From positions 310,001-374,000 of the forward strand of contig NZ_NHYL01000001.1 in assembly GCF_003288905.1 (NCBI RefSeq): 64,000 bases of DNA, given 5' to 3'. This DNA is from Helicobacter sp. 11-8110 (GTDB taxonomy: Bacteria; Campylobacterota; Campylobacteria; Campylobacterales; Helicobacteraceae). Below the pieces are notes generated by a model, which was not told where the DNA came from, made no database searches, and was given only the letters and a program-made list of their open reading frames with translations. Of the stretch, positions 18,118-27,783 are shown one piece after another; position 1 is the first letter of the stretch, and each line of letters begins with the position of its first letter. Made by a program: the position numbers and the translations under genes.

Positions 18118-20501
18118 TTGTTTTCCTTTGTTGTATTCTCTGCTTCTAAAAGCTTCTTTGCTTCAATGCACAGATTTCTCCAATTTGATTGCACGTTAAT
18201 AGCTTCACACTGCCCATAAAAAGAAATAGCTTCTGCCTTTTGATTAAGCTTATCGCTCAAATATCCTTGCAAATATAAAATCCTTATCTTATCATTAGGC
18301 GTAGCAATATGCGCTTGAGACTTTTGTAATACCTCCAAAGATTCTTTAAATTTCCCCTCTCTATTTAGCGCTTCTACCAAACTCAATTCCACCCAAGGGG
18401 AATATTCATATTTTTTATGCTGTTCTTGTAAATCCATTAACTTATTAGCATAGATTCTAATAGCTGTATCATCCTTTCTCCCCAAAGCATCTAAAAGCAT
18501 GATTCGATAGACTTCTATCATTCTGCTATCTGCCCCCAAACTCTCCTCCATTTTAGGCAAAAGTTTAAAGGCTTCTTCTTTTCTATTCTCTTTGTCCAAA
18601 GCCATAAACAAAACCCAAAGGCTGTCTTTATGGTTTGGATTCTTAGAGATTTCAACCACATCGCGAGAAGCCAAAATTGCTTTAGGATAATTTTGCATAT
18701 GATATTCCACCCACCCCAAACGATACAGCCACTTCTCTTTTGCTTCAGAATTCTTCGCATTTGATGATTCTTCTTGCGCGATTTTTAGCGCAGGTTCAAA
18801 CTGCTGATTTTCATAAAGACAATCAAACAAATCTATTTTTCCTGATGAATCTAAAGGGATTTTTTGTGCGTATAAATTCCCATAATATGCCGTATTCTTA
18901 CAATCACGCTTAGCAATTGATTCTTGAGTGAGCACTCCAACTGATTGAAGCAATACAGAATCATCCTTTGGTAAAAGATCTCTCATTTCAAAAACTGCTT
19001 GATAATTTCCTATTTCATAAAGTGTTTGTGCTTTTTTTAGTAATGCTTCTTGCTCCTCTGCTTTTCCTTTGTAAGTCTTAATCACATAATCATAATGCTC
19101 CAAACGCTTTGTGGCATTGCTTTCTTTGTCATTTAAGAGCAAGGAATCATCTAAAGCTTGAATCTCCCTCTCTTCTTGAATATCTTTTGGTTTTTTAAGT
19201 AATAGTTGATAATATTGATGCGCTTTGGAGACATTACCCGCTTTATCATACCACTCTGCCATATCTCTTAGCAAAGGACGATAATAAGGCAACGCATCAT
19301 CGCTAAGTGATAAAAACATCACTTCTGCAACCTCTGCTGGAGTTTCATAAATTCCTAGATCTGCCCATTTTTGCAATATTGCATAATGCTTTGGAATATC
19401 GTTTAAGAAATAATTTGGATTAGCATCAAGCACTTTTTTAAGATATTCTTCTGCCCTTTTTTTGTCTCCCACTTCTTGATAATATTCTCCAAGCAACAAA
19501 GCTGCCAAAGAAGCAACTTCTAAATCTTGCGTTTGATCCAATACTGATTGATAAAGCTCTAAAGGCATTTTTCTATCACCGCGCTCAAAAACTTTCTGTC
19601 CGTAGCTTAATCTTGCTAAAAGCTCACTTTTATCATTTTTGTATTCTTTGAAAATACGATCATAATAATAACTTGCTTCCTCAAAAAAATTCATCTTAGC
19701 ATAGTTTTCTGCTAAAAGCAACAAAACTTCTGGAATATGAATATCTGCTGGATACGCGCTTAACCACGCCTTTCCCAAAGAAACAATTTCTTCATAGTTT
19801 TCCTCACCCCCAATGCCCTCTAAAGCTTTTAACTTCATAAAAAGCACATCGTGCTTAAAAATAGTTTCTGGGTAAATTTGCAGCATTTCATTAATTCTAG
19901 CTAAAGCCTCTTGATAAGATTTGTTTTTTAAAAGATTCTGAATTGCCAAAAAAGTGTCCTTATCTTGTCCAACTTCATTATCCATAGGACGCATTCCAAA
20001 ATCTAAAACTCCAACTCTTGGATATGAAGAATCTCCATTAAAAGAAATAGGAAAATTAAGCCCCTCATTCTCTTCCTCTTCTAAAAAAGGAATCTCACCC
20101 CCATAACCAATAATTTGCCACTTACTAGATTTTTGAGCTTTTTCTTGAAAAATAGGCTTTGATGATAGCAAATCTTGACCCACATTAAAAAGCCTTATTT
20201 TATGTTTTGGGGTGATTCTCAAATAAAATCGCTCTTTTGTAATTTCTGGATTAATGCTAAAAAAAAGCGTGTTAGTTTTTGAAAAATGCGAAATGAGATT
20301 TGATTCAAATTCACAAACTATCTCTTCCACTTCTGATTCTCTATTGAGTTTTTCCTTGCAAGAAAAAGGCTCAGAATCAACAATATTTAAAACAGCAAAA
20401 TCTCTTGAATCTTCTCTTCCACTATTAACATAAAACTCCAAACTAAAGGTGAAATCCACCCCCAACAGCAGCAAAAGAGTAATTTTTTTAATAATCTTCA
20501 T
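18114..20501 (-). CDS. Exported TPR-repeat protein of unknown function
   Basis: 795 residues with a signal peptide (MKIIKKITLLLLLGVDFTFS), a beta-rich N-terminal part of about 150 residues, then many helical repeats of TPR type (for example YQEALARINEMLQIYPE, ASYYYDRIFKEYKNDKSE, AEEYLKKVLDANPNY). It is probably periplasmic and should act as a binding scaffold. A large hypothetical gene occupies a similar place in other Helicobacter genomes. It starts the operon with xseB and the nitrilase-like gene; GGAA precedes its ATG and a TATAAT lies upstream. Confidence 0.8.
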   Translation of the reverse strand: MKIIKKITLLLLLGVDFTFSLEFYVNSGREDSRDFAVLNIVDSEPFSCKEKLNRESEVEEIVCEFESNLISHFSKTNTLFFSINPEITKERFYLRITPKHKIRLFNVGQDLLSSKPIFQEKAQKSSKWQIIGYGGEIPFLEEEENEGLNFPISFNGDSSYPRVGVLDFGMRPMDNEVGQDKDTFLAIQNLLKNKSYQEALARINEMLQIYPETIFKHDVLFMKLKALEGIGGEENYEEIVSLGKAWLSAYPADIHIPEVLLLLAENYAKMNFFEEASYYYDRIFKEYKNDKSELLARLSYGQKVFERGDRKMPLELYQSVLDQTQDLEVASLAALLLGEYYQEVGDKKRAEEYLKKVLDANPNYFLNDIPKHYAILQKWADLGIYETPAEVAEVMFLSLSDDALPYYRPLLRDMAEWYDKAGNVSKAHQYYQLLLKKPKDIQEEREIQALDDSLLLNDKESNATKRLEHYDYVIKTYKGKAEEQEALLKKAQTLYEIGNYQAVFEMRDLLPKDDSVLLQSVGVLTQESIAKRDCKNTAYYGNLYAQKIPLDSSGKIDLFDCLYENQQFEPALKIAQEESSNAKNSEAKEKWLYRLGWVEYHMQNYPKAILASRDVVEISKNPNHKDSLWVLFMALDKENRKEEAFKLLPKMEESLGADSRMIEVYRIMLLDALGRKDDTAIRIYANKLMDLQEQHKKYEYSPWVELSLVEALNREGKFKESLEVLQKSQAHIATPNDKIRILYLQGYLSDKLNQKAEAISFYGQCEAINVQSNWRNLCIEAKKLLEAENTTKENK

Positions 20502-20526
20502 TGCATTCCAAAAATTTTGATTTCAC

Positions 20527-20532
20527 ATTATA
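20527..20532 (-). promoter_or_regulatory. Candidate -10 box for the TPR protein operon
   Basis: Minus-strand TATAAT, 26-31 bases upstream of the TPR protein start, in the 64-base gap after the phosphoesterase gene. A TTTAGT 12 bases farther upstream is too close to be a good -35. Confidence 0.5.
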
Positions 20533-20565
20533 CTTTTTTTGCACTAAATTTTTTATCAAACCTTT

Positions 20566-21678
20566 TTATCCTGTCACAAATTTAAAATGAGTAATCTCTG
20601 ATCTTGCCAAAATCCGCATCGGAGGTCCCCAAAAACCCGTTCCACGATTCACATAAACTTTAGTTTTTGTGGAGTGTTGATACAACCCTGCTAGATAAGG
20701 CTGATCAATCATCACTAAAAAGCGAAAAGGGAAAATCTGCCCTCCATGAGTATGTCCGCTTAAAATCAAATCCACACTTTTAGAATCATCAACTTCCAAA
20801 GCAAATTTTGGCTGATGTGCCAACAAAATTGTAGGCAAAGAATCATCTCTTTTATCTAAAGCCTTTGTTAAATCTGGCTCCAATACCCCCACTCTTCTAC
20901 CAAATAAATCATACACCCCAGCTAAATTCACCAATTTTTTACCATTTTTTACCAAAACAATATTTTCATTTTCCAAAACGCGTATCCCATAGCCCTTAAG
21001 CGTTGCTAATAACTCGCCAATATTATGAAAAAATTCGTGATTCCCTGTTACAAAATACACTCCAAGTGGTGCTTTAAGCTTTGATAATTCCTCCATTGCC
21101 CTAGGAACATTAGAAACTTCTGTATCAATAATATCTCCAGTTAAAAAAACAACATCTGCTCCTAGAGAATTAACCTGATTTACAATCTTTCTCACAATAT
21201 TTTCTTCAATCAATCCTCCAATATGCAAATCACTAACCTGCACCGCACTAAAGGGCGTTTTAAGATTTTTTAAGGGGAGATTAATTTGCTCTACTTTTGG
21301 CTGCATTCCCCCCTCAATCAAACCAAACCCCAAATATCCTCCTGCAAAAAATCCGCTAAAAACATTGATTCCATTGCGTAAGAATGTCCGCCTCTTTTTG
21401 CTAAAATAGGGTATTAAAGATAAAGGCTGATAAAGCAAACTTGCTACTAATAAAATAAACCCAACTCCAATAGAAAGTGAAACCAAAAAATATAAACTTT
21501 GTGGCATATTCCAATAATAACGCCCCAAAAAGTAGCATACAACACCTAGATAATTAGCTATCAAAAAATATTTGAAAACCAAGAGTGGAATCTTAGGTTT
21601 AATGATTCTTTTAATAAAGAAAAAATAAATAAAAAAATGAAAAATCAAAAAAACTGATAATACAATAAGAGGAAACAT
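20566..21678 (-). CDS. Membrane-bound metallophosphoesterase (YkuE family)
   Basis: About 370 residues. Several N-terminal membrane segments (FPLIVLSVFLIFHFFIYFFF and following) lead to a calcineurin-like phosphoesterase domain: VSDLHIGG, FLTGDIID, VTGNHEFFHN, LLAHQP and LSGHTHGGQIFPF, all metal ligands present. Substrate unknown; relatives act on phospholipid or UDP-lipid phosphates. Three in-frame ATGs compete (21690, 21684, 21678); I use 21678 because GGGA lies 6 bases upstream. It follows the gene at 21681 directly. Confidence 0.85.
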   Translation of the reverse strand: MFPLIVLSVFLIFHFFIYFFFIKRIIKPKIPLLVFKYFLIANYLGVVCYFLGRYYWNMPQSLYFLVSLSIGVGFILLVASLLYQPLSLIPYFSKKRRTFLRNGINVFSGFFAGGYLGFGLIEGGMQPKVEQINLPLKNLKTPFSAVQVSDLHIGGLIEENIVRKIVNQVNSLGADVVFLTGDIIDTEVSNVPRAMEELSKLKAPLGVYFVTGNHEFFHNIGELLATLKGYGIRVLENENIVLVKNGKKLVNLAGVYDLFGRRVGVLEPDLTKALDKRDDSLPTILLAHQPKFALEVDDSKSVDLILSGHTHGGQIFPFRFLVMIDQPYLAGLYQHSTKTKVYVNRGTGFWGPPMRILARSEITHFKFVTG

Positions 21679-21680
21679 TT

Positions 21681-22667
21681 TCATTCCCATGAACGCCTAG
21701 ATTCTTTAATTAAGACATTAAATTGCTGGATTAATATGGGATTGCTTGAAATATCAAAACTTAACACAATACGCCTTACATCTCGCTCATCAAGCTTATC
21801 TAATGCTTCTTTTACCACACTACTAAACTCATATTCATCTTCGCTTACAATAGCTTCCCCAATTTGCTTAGTGAATTTTTTAATCAAACTTTTCTCTTCT
21901 TTTTCTCTTTCTTTATCTTCTAGCAGAACCCTTTCAATATGTTGCAAAACCTGCCTTTTTTTCTTTTTTAAATCAGGTCTTTTATAAGCATTAGTTAGCT
22001 TCATAATCCTCTCTATAATCTTATTTTTTTCTTCCTCATCTTCATAATACACTTCATAATTTTCATACAGAGAATCAGGAAAATAATCTTTAATGATTCC
22101 ATATTTTATTTGAGCTATTTTACTTAGACTTTCTTTTTCTTTTTGATTTTCTAAAACCTGTATTGTTTCTCGCAAAAATTGAATATCCTCTCGCCTAGAT
22201 CCATAAAACTTCATTTGCTCCATTCTCTCTTGCTGTGGATAATCTTCAAATAATTTTTCTAAGGTATCTAATAACTTTTCTTGGTAAGCTCGATAAGCTA
22301 ATTCCACAATACGCGTAACTTGCTTGTATCTCCCATCTCTAATTTGCGTCAAAACTAATTCTATTGTTTCATGCAATCCATATTGTGCAAAGATTTTCTC
22401 AACACTTCCATACAAACCCTTAAAATCAATAATTTCACCGCTAATTGCAAGGTGAATTTCTGCTAATTGTGCTTCAATTAAAGCTTCATTATCTTCAATC
22501 ACATTCTCAGTTTGCTTATCTTCCTTGGCTAATTGCATATAATTCAAAATTGCTTGCTTACTTTCTTTTTTAAACAATTTAATTAAATCATTTAAAGGCA
22601 TTGCTTCTAATGAATCTTTAGAATGTCCGTGCTTCCCTAATTGCCAAATTAGCTCTTTTCTCTCCAT
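21681..22667 (-). CDS. Conserved Campylobacterota protein of unknown function
   Basis: 328 residues from ATG at 22667, which overlaps the folP stop as TAATG; an upstream TTG at 22685 lies inside folP and is less likely. The sequence is acidic and helical, with an N-terminal motif MERKELIWQLGKHGHSKDSLEAMPLNDLIKLF that resembles a SAP-like helix pair, a long Glu/Lys-rich middle and a C-terminal helical bundle. No catalytic motif is visible. H. pylori has a hypothetical gene at the same place after folP. Function unknown; a cytoplasmic scaffold is possible. Confidence 0.75.
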   Translation of the reverse strand: MERKELIWQLGKHGHSKDSLEAMPLNDLIKLFKKESKQAILNYMQLAKEDKQTENVIEDNEALIEAQLAEIHLAISGEIIDFKGLYGSVEKIFAQYGLHETIELVLTQIRDGRYKQVTRIVELAYRAYQEKLLDTLEKLFEDYPQQERMEQMKFYGSRREDIQFLRETIQVLENQKEKESLSKIAQIKYGIIKDYFPDSLYENYEVYYEDEEEKNKIIERIMKLTNAYKRPDLKKKKRQVLQHIERVLLEDKEREKEEKSLIKKFTKQIGEAIVSEDEYEFSSVVKEALDKLDERDVRRIVLSFDISSNPILIQQFNVLIKESRRSWE

Positions 22668-23797
22668 TACTGCAATGCGCTCCAAACTTTAAGGGCTTGT
22701 ATATGTTCTTTGGTATCATGACATCTTATGATGCTTGCTCCATTTTTTAGCGATTCTAGATGAATTGCCAAACTTCCTGCCAATCGCTCTACCACATCAC
22801 AAGGGGTGATTTTATCTATCATAGATTTCCTTGAAGCCCCTACAAGCAAAGGATAGCCAAAATGCGCAAAATGCTTAAGATTTCTAATTAATTCACAATT
22901 ATGCTCCAAAGTCTTGCCAAATCCAATCCCTATATCTAAAATAATTTTTTTAACATTATGCTTTAGTAATGCCTCAATTTGCTGCTTAAAAAAGTTATCA
23001 ATCTCACAAAATAAATTCTTATAATGAGGATTCTTTTGCATTTCTTTTGGATTTCCTTGCATATGCATCACCACACATTCGCAATCATAATCCCCAACCA
23101 CTTCAATCATTTTAGGATTTTGGAATCCAGTAATATCATTTACCATAGCAAAACCATTTTTTAAGCAATAATCTGCTACTTCTGGCGTATAAGTATCAAT
23201 ACTAAAGGCTATGCGCTCATAAATTTTTTCGCAGGCAATAAAATCCGCAATAGGCTTAATGCGCGCCATCTCTTCTTCCCTGCTAACCCACTCACTTCCA
23301 GGACGCGCAGAAGCTCCCCCAATATCAATAATATCCACTCCTTCTTCTATCATTTCAAAAATCCGCTCATAGGCTTCTTGAGTGCTTTTTTGCGAATCTT
23401 TATAAAAACTATCAGGAGTAGCATTAATAATGCCCATAATTTTTGGCTTAAAATTCTTTCTTTGCCAATGTTTTTCTAGACTTTCTGCAACTTTTTTTAA
23501 TCCAAAAGGCTGAATCTTTAGCTTTTTAAGCAACACTTTACTTTGTGCTTTATTAAGCATTAAGATTCCATTATAAGTATCTTGTTGATACAAAATGGCA
23601 TCTTTAGGAAGCGCAAAATCTCCACCACAAGCCAAAGCTTCCTGTTTTAAAATCTGTGCTGCAGGAGTTTTTAAGTTATAAACATAAAAACAATCTGTTT
23701 GTATTTTGTTTTTCATAATCCCAAAACCAATCTCCTCGCAACCTAGCTCTTTTAACTCTTTTAATGGATTGTTCAAAGCCTTGATAAAAGTTTCCAT
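22667..23797 (-). CDS. folP: Dihydropteroate synthase
   Basis: Joins 4-aminobenzoate to the pterin diphosphate in folate synthesis; the sulfonamide target. At 376 residues it is about 100 longer than E. coli FolP because of an N-terminal extension before the TIM barrel. Barrel motifs are intact: MGIINATPDSFYKDS, DIGGASARPGSEWV, AFSIDTYTPEVADYC, MVNDITGF, VVMHMQGNP, ILDIGIGFGKTLEHN and LVGASRKSMI. It lies between holB and the unknown gene at 21681 in a conserved operon. Confidence 0.95.
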   Translation of the reverse strand: METFIKALNNPLKELKELGCEEIGFGIMKNKIQTDCFYVYNLKTPAAQILKQEALACGGDFALPKDAILYQQDTYNGILMLNKAQSKVLLKKLKIQPFGLKKVAESLEKHWQRKNFKPKIMGIINATPDSFYKDSQKSTQEAYERIFEMIEEGVDIIDIGGASARPGSEWVSREEEMARIKPIADFIACEKIYERIAFSIDTYTPEVADYCLKNGFAMVNDITGFQNPKMIEVVGDYDCECVVMHMQGNPKEMQKNPHYKNLFCEIDNFFKQQIEALLKHNVKKIILDIGIGFGKTLEHNCELIRNLKHFAHFGYPLLVGASRKSMIDKITPCDVVERLAGSLAIHLESLKNGASIIRCHDTKEHIQALKVWSALQ

Positions 23798-23819
23798 TTA
23801 ACAAATCTCCTTTAGCGCC

Positions 23820-24455
23820 TTATACCTTGATATTTTGTTGCATTTTTTCTTTCTTTTTGTTAAGAATCATCAAAAGTAAAACCAAGAAAATATGCTGAAT
23901 CCTTTCATAATGTCCAGCCCAAAACAAAGCCTCTTCAAAAAGCTGCATTTCTTTTAAATTAAAGTTTAAGCCTTCTTTAATACAATCTAAATATAAACTT
24001 TGAATTTCAATTTTAAGCTGTGTTGGATTTGTGCCAAATTCTTTAGATTTTTCTTTTAAAAAAGGATAAATATCTCTTAAAGAAAGAGTGCTAATTGACA
24101 AAGAAAAGGGTAAAAGCTTTTCTTTTTTAATCTGATTAATAATTGGCATTCTTGAACGAATAGTGGGAAGAAGTTGAGATTTCATTCTTGCAAAAAGCAC
24201 AAAATAAACCTGATTGGGTGGCTCTTCTAAAATTTTCAAAAGTGCATTTTGCGCATAGATATTAAAAGAATTTGCCGCAATCAATACTAATTTATAGCTA
24301 GATGCTGCAATATAACTCTCATCAATAATCTCTCTTGCCAACTCAATACTTAATTCCTCAGCACAAAAAAGTCGGCAATTTTGATGGTTCTCACTCTCGT
24401 AATGTTGATTTGCAACTGCAATAGGATCATTGACTAACAAAATATGATTTTGCAT
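23820..24455 (-). CDS. holB: DNA polymerase III subunit delta' (short)
   Basis: Clamp-loader subunit. 211 residues beginning MQNHILLVNDPIAVANQHYESEN. The ATG at 24455 follows the hobA stop by one base; the longer frame from 24494 overlaps hobA and gives no conserved residues. The motif ANSFNIYAQNALLKILEEPPNQVYFVLFARMKSQLLPTIRSRM is the classic delta' SRC-like region. It is shorter than E. coli HolB (334), as in other Helicobacter. Gene order hobA-holB-folP matches H. pylori. Confidence 0.9.
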   Translation of the reverse strand: MQNHILLVNDPIAVANQHYESENHQNCRLFCAEELSIELAREIIDESYIAASSYKLVLIAANSFNIYAQNALLKILEEPPNQVYFVLFARMKSQLLPTIRSRMPIINQIKKEKLLPFSLSISTLSLRDIYPFLKEKSKEFGTNPTQLKIEIQSLYLDCIKEGLNFNLKEMQLFEEALFWAGHYERIQHIFLVLLLMILNKKKEKMQQNIKV

Positions 24456-24456
24456 T

Positions 24457-25002
24457 TTATTCCATTGTAATTTGTCCAAACAAAGCCGCTTCAATGGTTA
24501 GATTAAAGATTCGATACATTTGCATTAATTTAATATCCACCAAAGGATCAGTTGATTGCAAAGTAAAGCTATTTTGCAATTCAGTGTCAAAAATCCACAA
24601 AAAGCAATCCTCATGACTCAAGGCAAGTTTAGCGCGCAAGGCATCATTTTTGCCAACATACCAAAAGAAATAACCTTGAGAAAAAATATTATTCAAATAA
24701 TCACTAATTAAAAGCACCTCTGAATCATCTTGCTGATTCTTATCAATTTGAGGGAAGAGCGCATTAATGCTTACAACAGGGACATAAGGGCGATTATTAG
24801 TTCTATTAATAGAAAAAATCACATAATGCGCAAACCACTCCCTATCCCTATCAGTAATCAAAATCATACTCTCACCATTAAAGATTCTTTGCAGGGCGCG
24901 TTTAATGAGTGGAATCCACTCAAACTTGCGCTCTTCAAGCCAAGTAGGGCGACTAGCATCATGCCTTAGAATCTGCGTAGTCCAGCTAACAATATCTTGC
25001 AT
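24457..25002 (-). CDS. hobA: DnaA-binding initiation factor HobA
   Basis: Structural homologue of DiaA that helps DnaA assemble on the origin; known from H. pylori. 181 residues, the expected size. It sits exactly where H. pylori has HobA, between lysC and holB, and its sequence (for example MQDIVSWTTQILRHDASRPTWLEERKFEWIPLIKRAL and MILITDRDREWFAHYVI) fits the family as I remember it. The start overlaps the lysC stop. Confidence 0.88.
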   Translation of the reverse strand: MQDIVSWTTQILRHDASRPTWLEERKFEWIPLIKRALQRIFNGESMILITDRDREWFAHYVIFSINRTNNRPYVPVVSINALFPQIDKNQQDDSEVLLISDYLNNIFSQGYFFWYVGKNDALRAKLALSHEDCFLWIFDTELQNSFTLQSTDPLVDIKLMQMYRIFNLTIEAALFGQITME

Positions 25003-26207
25003 TATTTATCTAATTGATACACACTATGGAGAGTTCTAATGGCTAATTCTGCATATTTTAAGCGAATCACCATTGAAATTTTAATCTCGCTTGTGCTAAT
25101 CATCATAATATTAATATTATCTTCTGCTAAAGCTTGGAATGCTCTTGCAGCCACTCCACTATGAGATTTCATACCCACGCCCACAATGGAAACCTTTGCA
25201 ATATCTGAATCATAATCAATACTCTCCACACTTCCTTCAAATGCTTTTAAAACGCGTTTTGTGTTTTCAAGCTCCACTTCTGGAATTGTAAAATCTAAAT
25301 CTGTCTTGCCATCTCTGCCAATTGTTTGCACAATCATATCAACATTGATATTTGCCTCACTCAAAGCCCCAAAAATTTCTGCTGCAATCCCCGGTCTATC
25401 TTCTACATTGCAAATGCTCACTCTTGCTTGATTTTTATCTAATGCGATTCCGCTAACAATTGGATGTTCCATAATTTCTTCTTCCTTTGTAATTAATGTG
25501 CCTTCATTGTAATTAAAACTACTTCTTGTAACCAAATTAACATTGAGTTTTTTTGCCATTTCAACTGAACGATTTAATAAAACTTTAGCTCCCATTGAAG
25601 CAAGCTCCAACATTTCATCATAGCTAATTTTATCTATCTTTTTTGCCTTAGGTTCAATTCTTGGATCGGTGGTATAAACCCCATCAACATCTGTGTAAAT
25701 CTCACACAAATCTGCTTGCAATGCTCCAGCAAGTGCCACTGCAGAGAGATCGCTCCCTCCCCTGCCTAGCGTGGTTACCTCACCTTTTTCTGTAACCCCT
25801 TGGAACCCTGCTACCACAACAATATAATCTTTAGCTAGTAGCTCATTGAGATAGGTTGTATCAATTTCTTCAATTCTTGCTTTGGTATGCGAAGTGTCTG
25901 TAACAATCCCTGCCGCACGACCACTCAAAGAAATTGCTTTATAACCCATTTCCTCTAAAGCAATAGCCAAAAGTGCGCTTGTAACTCTCTCACCTGCGCT
26001 AAGCACCATATCCACTTCCCGCTCTTTTGGGAGTCTTGAGAAAAACTTCGTATAGCCCAATAGCTTATCAGTCTCTCCACTCATAGCAGAAACCACTACA
26101 ACAAGGCTATTCCCCTTTTCTTTTGATTCCACGACACGCTTGGCGACATTTTGAATCCTTTCGCAATCACCAACGCTAGTGCCACCATATTTTTGAACAA
26201 TTAGCAT
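25002..26207 (-). CDS. lysC: Aspartate kinase
   Basis: First step to lysine, threonine, methionine and diaminopimelate: phosphorylates aspartate. 401 residues: kinase domain with VQKYGGTSVGD, VVSAMSGETDKL, GFQGVTEKGEVTTLGRGGSDLSA and ADLCEIYTDVDGVYTTDPRI, then two ACT regulatory domains (about 265-400), the usual site of feedback by lysine or threonine. Its start overlaps rppH (TAATG). Confidence 0.97.
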   Translation of the reverse strand: MLIVQKYGGTSVGDCERIQNVAKRVVESKEKGNSLVVVVSAMSGETDKLLGYTKFFSRLPKEREVDMVLSAGERVTSALLAIALEEMGYKAISLSGRAAGIVTDTSHTKARIEEIDTTYLNELLAKDYIVVVAGFQGVTEKGEVTTLGRGGSDLSAVALAGALQADLCEIYTDVDGVYTTDPRIEPKAKKIDKISYDEMLELASMGAKVLLNRSVEMAKKLNVNLVTRSSFNYNEGTLITKEEEIMEHPIVSGIALDKNQARVSICNVEDRPGIAAEIFGALSEANINVDMIVQTIGRDGKTDLDFTIPEVELENTKRVLKAFEGSVESIDYDSDIAKVSIVGVGMKSHSGVAARAFQALAEDNINIMMISTSEIKISMVIRLKYAELAIRTLHSVYQLDK

Positions 26208-26680
26208 TACAAATACCCCTTTCTTTTAAAATATTCTAAGACTTGACGATAAACCGGACGCTTAAAATAAGTAATATGACTAAATAAATCCTCAAATGTT
26301 ACAAATTTATACTCATCAAACTCTGGCTCCTCTGTGTTAATGTCTATAATTCCATTTTCTTGTAAGCGCACCAAGAAATACTTTTGTATCTGTCCATCAT
26401 AAGGATACATTCGCTTTACAACAGAAGGTGGAAAATCATAACTAATCCACTCTGGATATTCTGCAACAATATCCACCTTATCTGTTCCAATCTCTTCCTT
26501 AAGCTCACGAAACAAAGCTTCTCTAGGCGTCTCTGATTTATCAATTCCGCCTTGCGGGAATTGCCACGCATTCTTAACATCTGTGCGACTTGCGATAAAA
26601 ACCTCACAAGTTAATGGATATTTTGGAGAAAGTATGATAGCAGCAACATTGGGTCGATAAGTTTTTGTTTCTTTTCTCAC
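26207..26680 (-). CDS. rppH: RNA 5'-pyrophosphohydrolase (Nudix; IalA/NudH type)
   Basis: Removes pyrophosphate from the 5' end of mRNA or hydrolyses diadenosine polyphosphates. The Nudix box is visible at [22 protein letters not shown]. The start is GTG at 26680, preceded by AGGAG with 7-base spacing and giving [16 protein letters not shown], which matches the H. pylori start; a TTG at 26701 would add seven residues. About 157 residues, typical of the family. Confidence 0.93.
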   Translation of the reverse strand: MRKETKTYRPNVAAIILSPKYPLTCEVFIASRTDVKNAWQFPQGGIDKSETPREALFRELKEEIGTDKVDIVAEYPEWISYDFPPSVVKRMYPYDGQIQKYFLVRLQENGIIDINTEEPEFDEYKFVTFEDLFSHITYFKRPVYRQVLEYFKRKGYL

Positions 26681-26845
26681 CAAATAACTCCTATAAGTCA
26701 AAATATTTTTAAAATAATAATTGAAATGTTTTTAAAGAGTTTTTAAATGCAGTAAATATTAAGTCAAAATTTTATAGAATTCCAAGACTTAAAGTAAAAA
26801 TAGATTTTAAATAACATTTAAATTTTAGCTTTCTAAAGGAATGTT

Positions 26846-27493
26846 TTGGAAGCACAAAGACTTGCAAGAGGCGCTCAAGAAAAATATCAAAAAACACTCA
26901 ATATTGCCTATCAACTTTTTTTGAAATACGGCTATGAAAAAACTAGCTTACAAATGATCATCAAAGAAAGTGGTGGTTCTTTAGCGACTATTTATAAACT
27001 TTTTGGAAATAAAAGGAATCTTTTTCAAAAGGTCATTGAACAAGAAAATAGCGATTTTTTTCAATCTTTAGCAGAGCATTTTACGCAAGTAGAGCAGTCT
27101 GAACTTTGTTTGCAAGATTTTCTTATTTTCATTGGGAAAAAACTTCTTAGTGAAATTTTCACACCAGAAACCATTGCGCTAAACCGCCTTATTTTTGTTG
27201 AAGGTTATAATGATTCAGAGTTGTTACAGACTTTTCAAGTTTCGTGTGTTGATAAAATCCTTTCTTATTTTTCAAAATGCCTTGAAACTTATGCTAAAAG
27301 GGAAAAAATCTACATTCAAAACTTACAAGAAGATGCGAAATTTTGCATTGATCTTATTGTTAGTCCTTATTTATTGCATTCTCTTTTAGATTCTAATTAC
27401 ATTCCCCCAAACAATGAAGAAACAGAAAGAATCGCAAGAAAAGCTGCACATGTATTTTTGCTTTATCTACAACACAACAAGGAGACATTATGA
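26846..27493 (+). CDS. TetR/AcrR family transcriptional regulator
   Basis: 215 residues. The N-terminal helix-turn-helix is clear (TLNIAYQLFLKYGYEKTSLQMIIKESGGSLATIYKLFGNKRNLFQKVI, about residues 17-64); the C-terminal ligand-binding part is divergent, so the inducer cannot be guessed. The start is TTG at 26846 with AAAGGA five bases upstream; the nearby ATG at 26841 is out of frame. It overlaps gatC by four bases, an unusual pairing, and no efflux gene is next to it. Confidence 0.88.
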   Translation: MEAQRLARGAQEKYQKTLNIAYQLFLKYGYEKTSLQMIIKESGGSLATIYKLFGNKRNLFQKVIEQENSDFFQSLAEHFTQVEQSELCLQDFLIFIGKKLLSEIFTPETIALNRLIFVEGYNDSELLQTFQVSCVDKILSYFSKCLETYAKREKIYIQNLQEDAKFCIDLIVSPYLLHSLLDSNYIPPNNEETERIARKAAHVFLLYLQHNKETL

Positions 27494-27783
27494 ACAACAT
27501 TGACAATCAATTACTAGCGCGCCTACAAAATTTGGCAAGTCTTGAAATTAGCCCAGAAAAATTAGAATCAACCAAAGAAAATCTTAATGAAATCGTGCAT
27601 TTTGTTGAAAATATCAATGCGCTAGATTTGAGCGAGATTCCTGCTTCTTTCAATACGTTTCATTCAACACTTCCTATGCGCGAAGATGTAGTAGAAAATA
27701 AACCTGAAATTGCGGCTAATGTTCTTAAAAATGCGCCCAAGGGCGAAGAGAATTTCTTTATTGTTCCAAAAATTATTGAATAA
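27490..27783 (+). CDS. gatC: Glutamyl/aspartyl-tRNA amidotransferase subunit C
   Basis: Small stabilising subunit of GatCAB, which makes Gln-tRNA and Asn-tRNA by transamidation. 97 residues with LLARLQNLASLEISPEKLESTKENLNEIVHFVENINALDLSEIP and MREDVVENKPEIAANVLKNAPKGEENFFIVPKIIE, the full family pattern. gatA and gatB are not adjacent. It overlaps the TetR gene and ends one base into ung. Confidence 0.95.
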   Translation: MNNIDNQLLARLQNLASLEISPEKLESTKENLNEIVHFVENINALDLSEIPASFNTFHSTLPMREDVVENKPEIAANVLKNAPKGEENFFIVPKIIE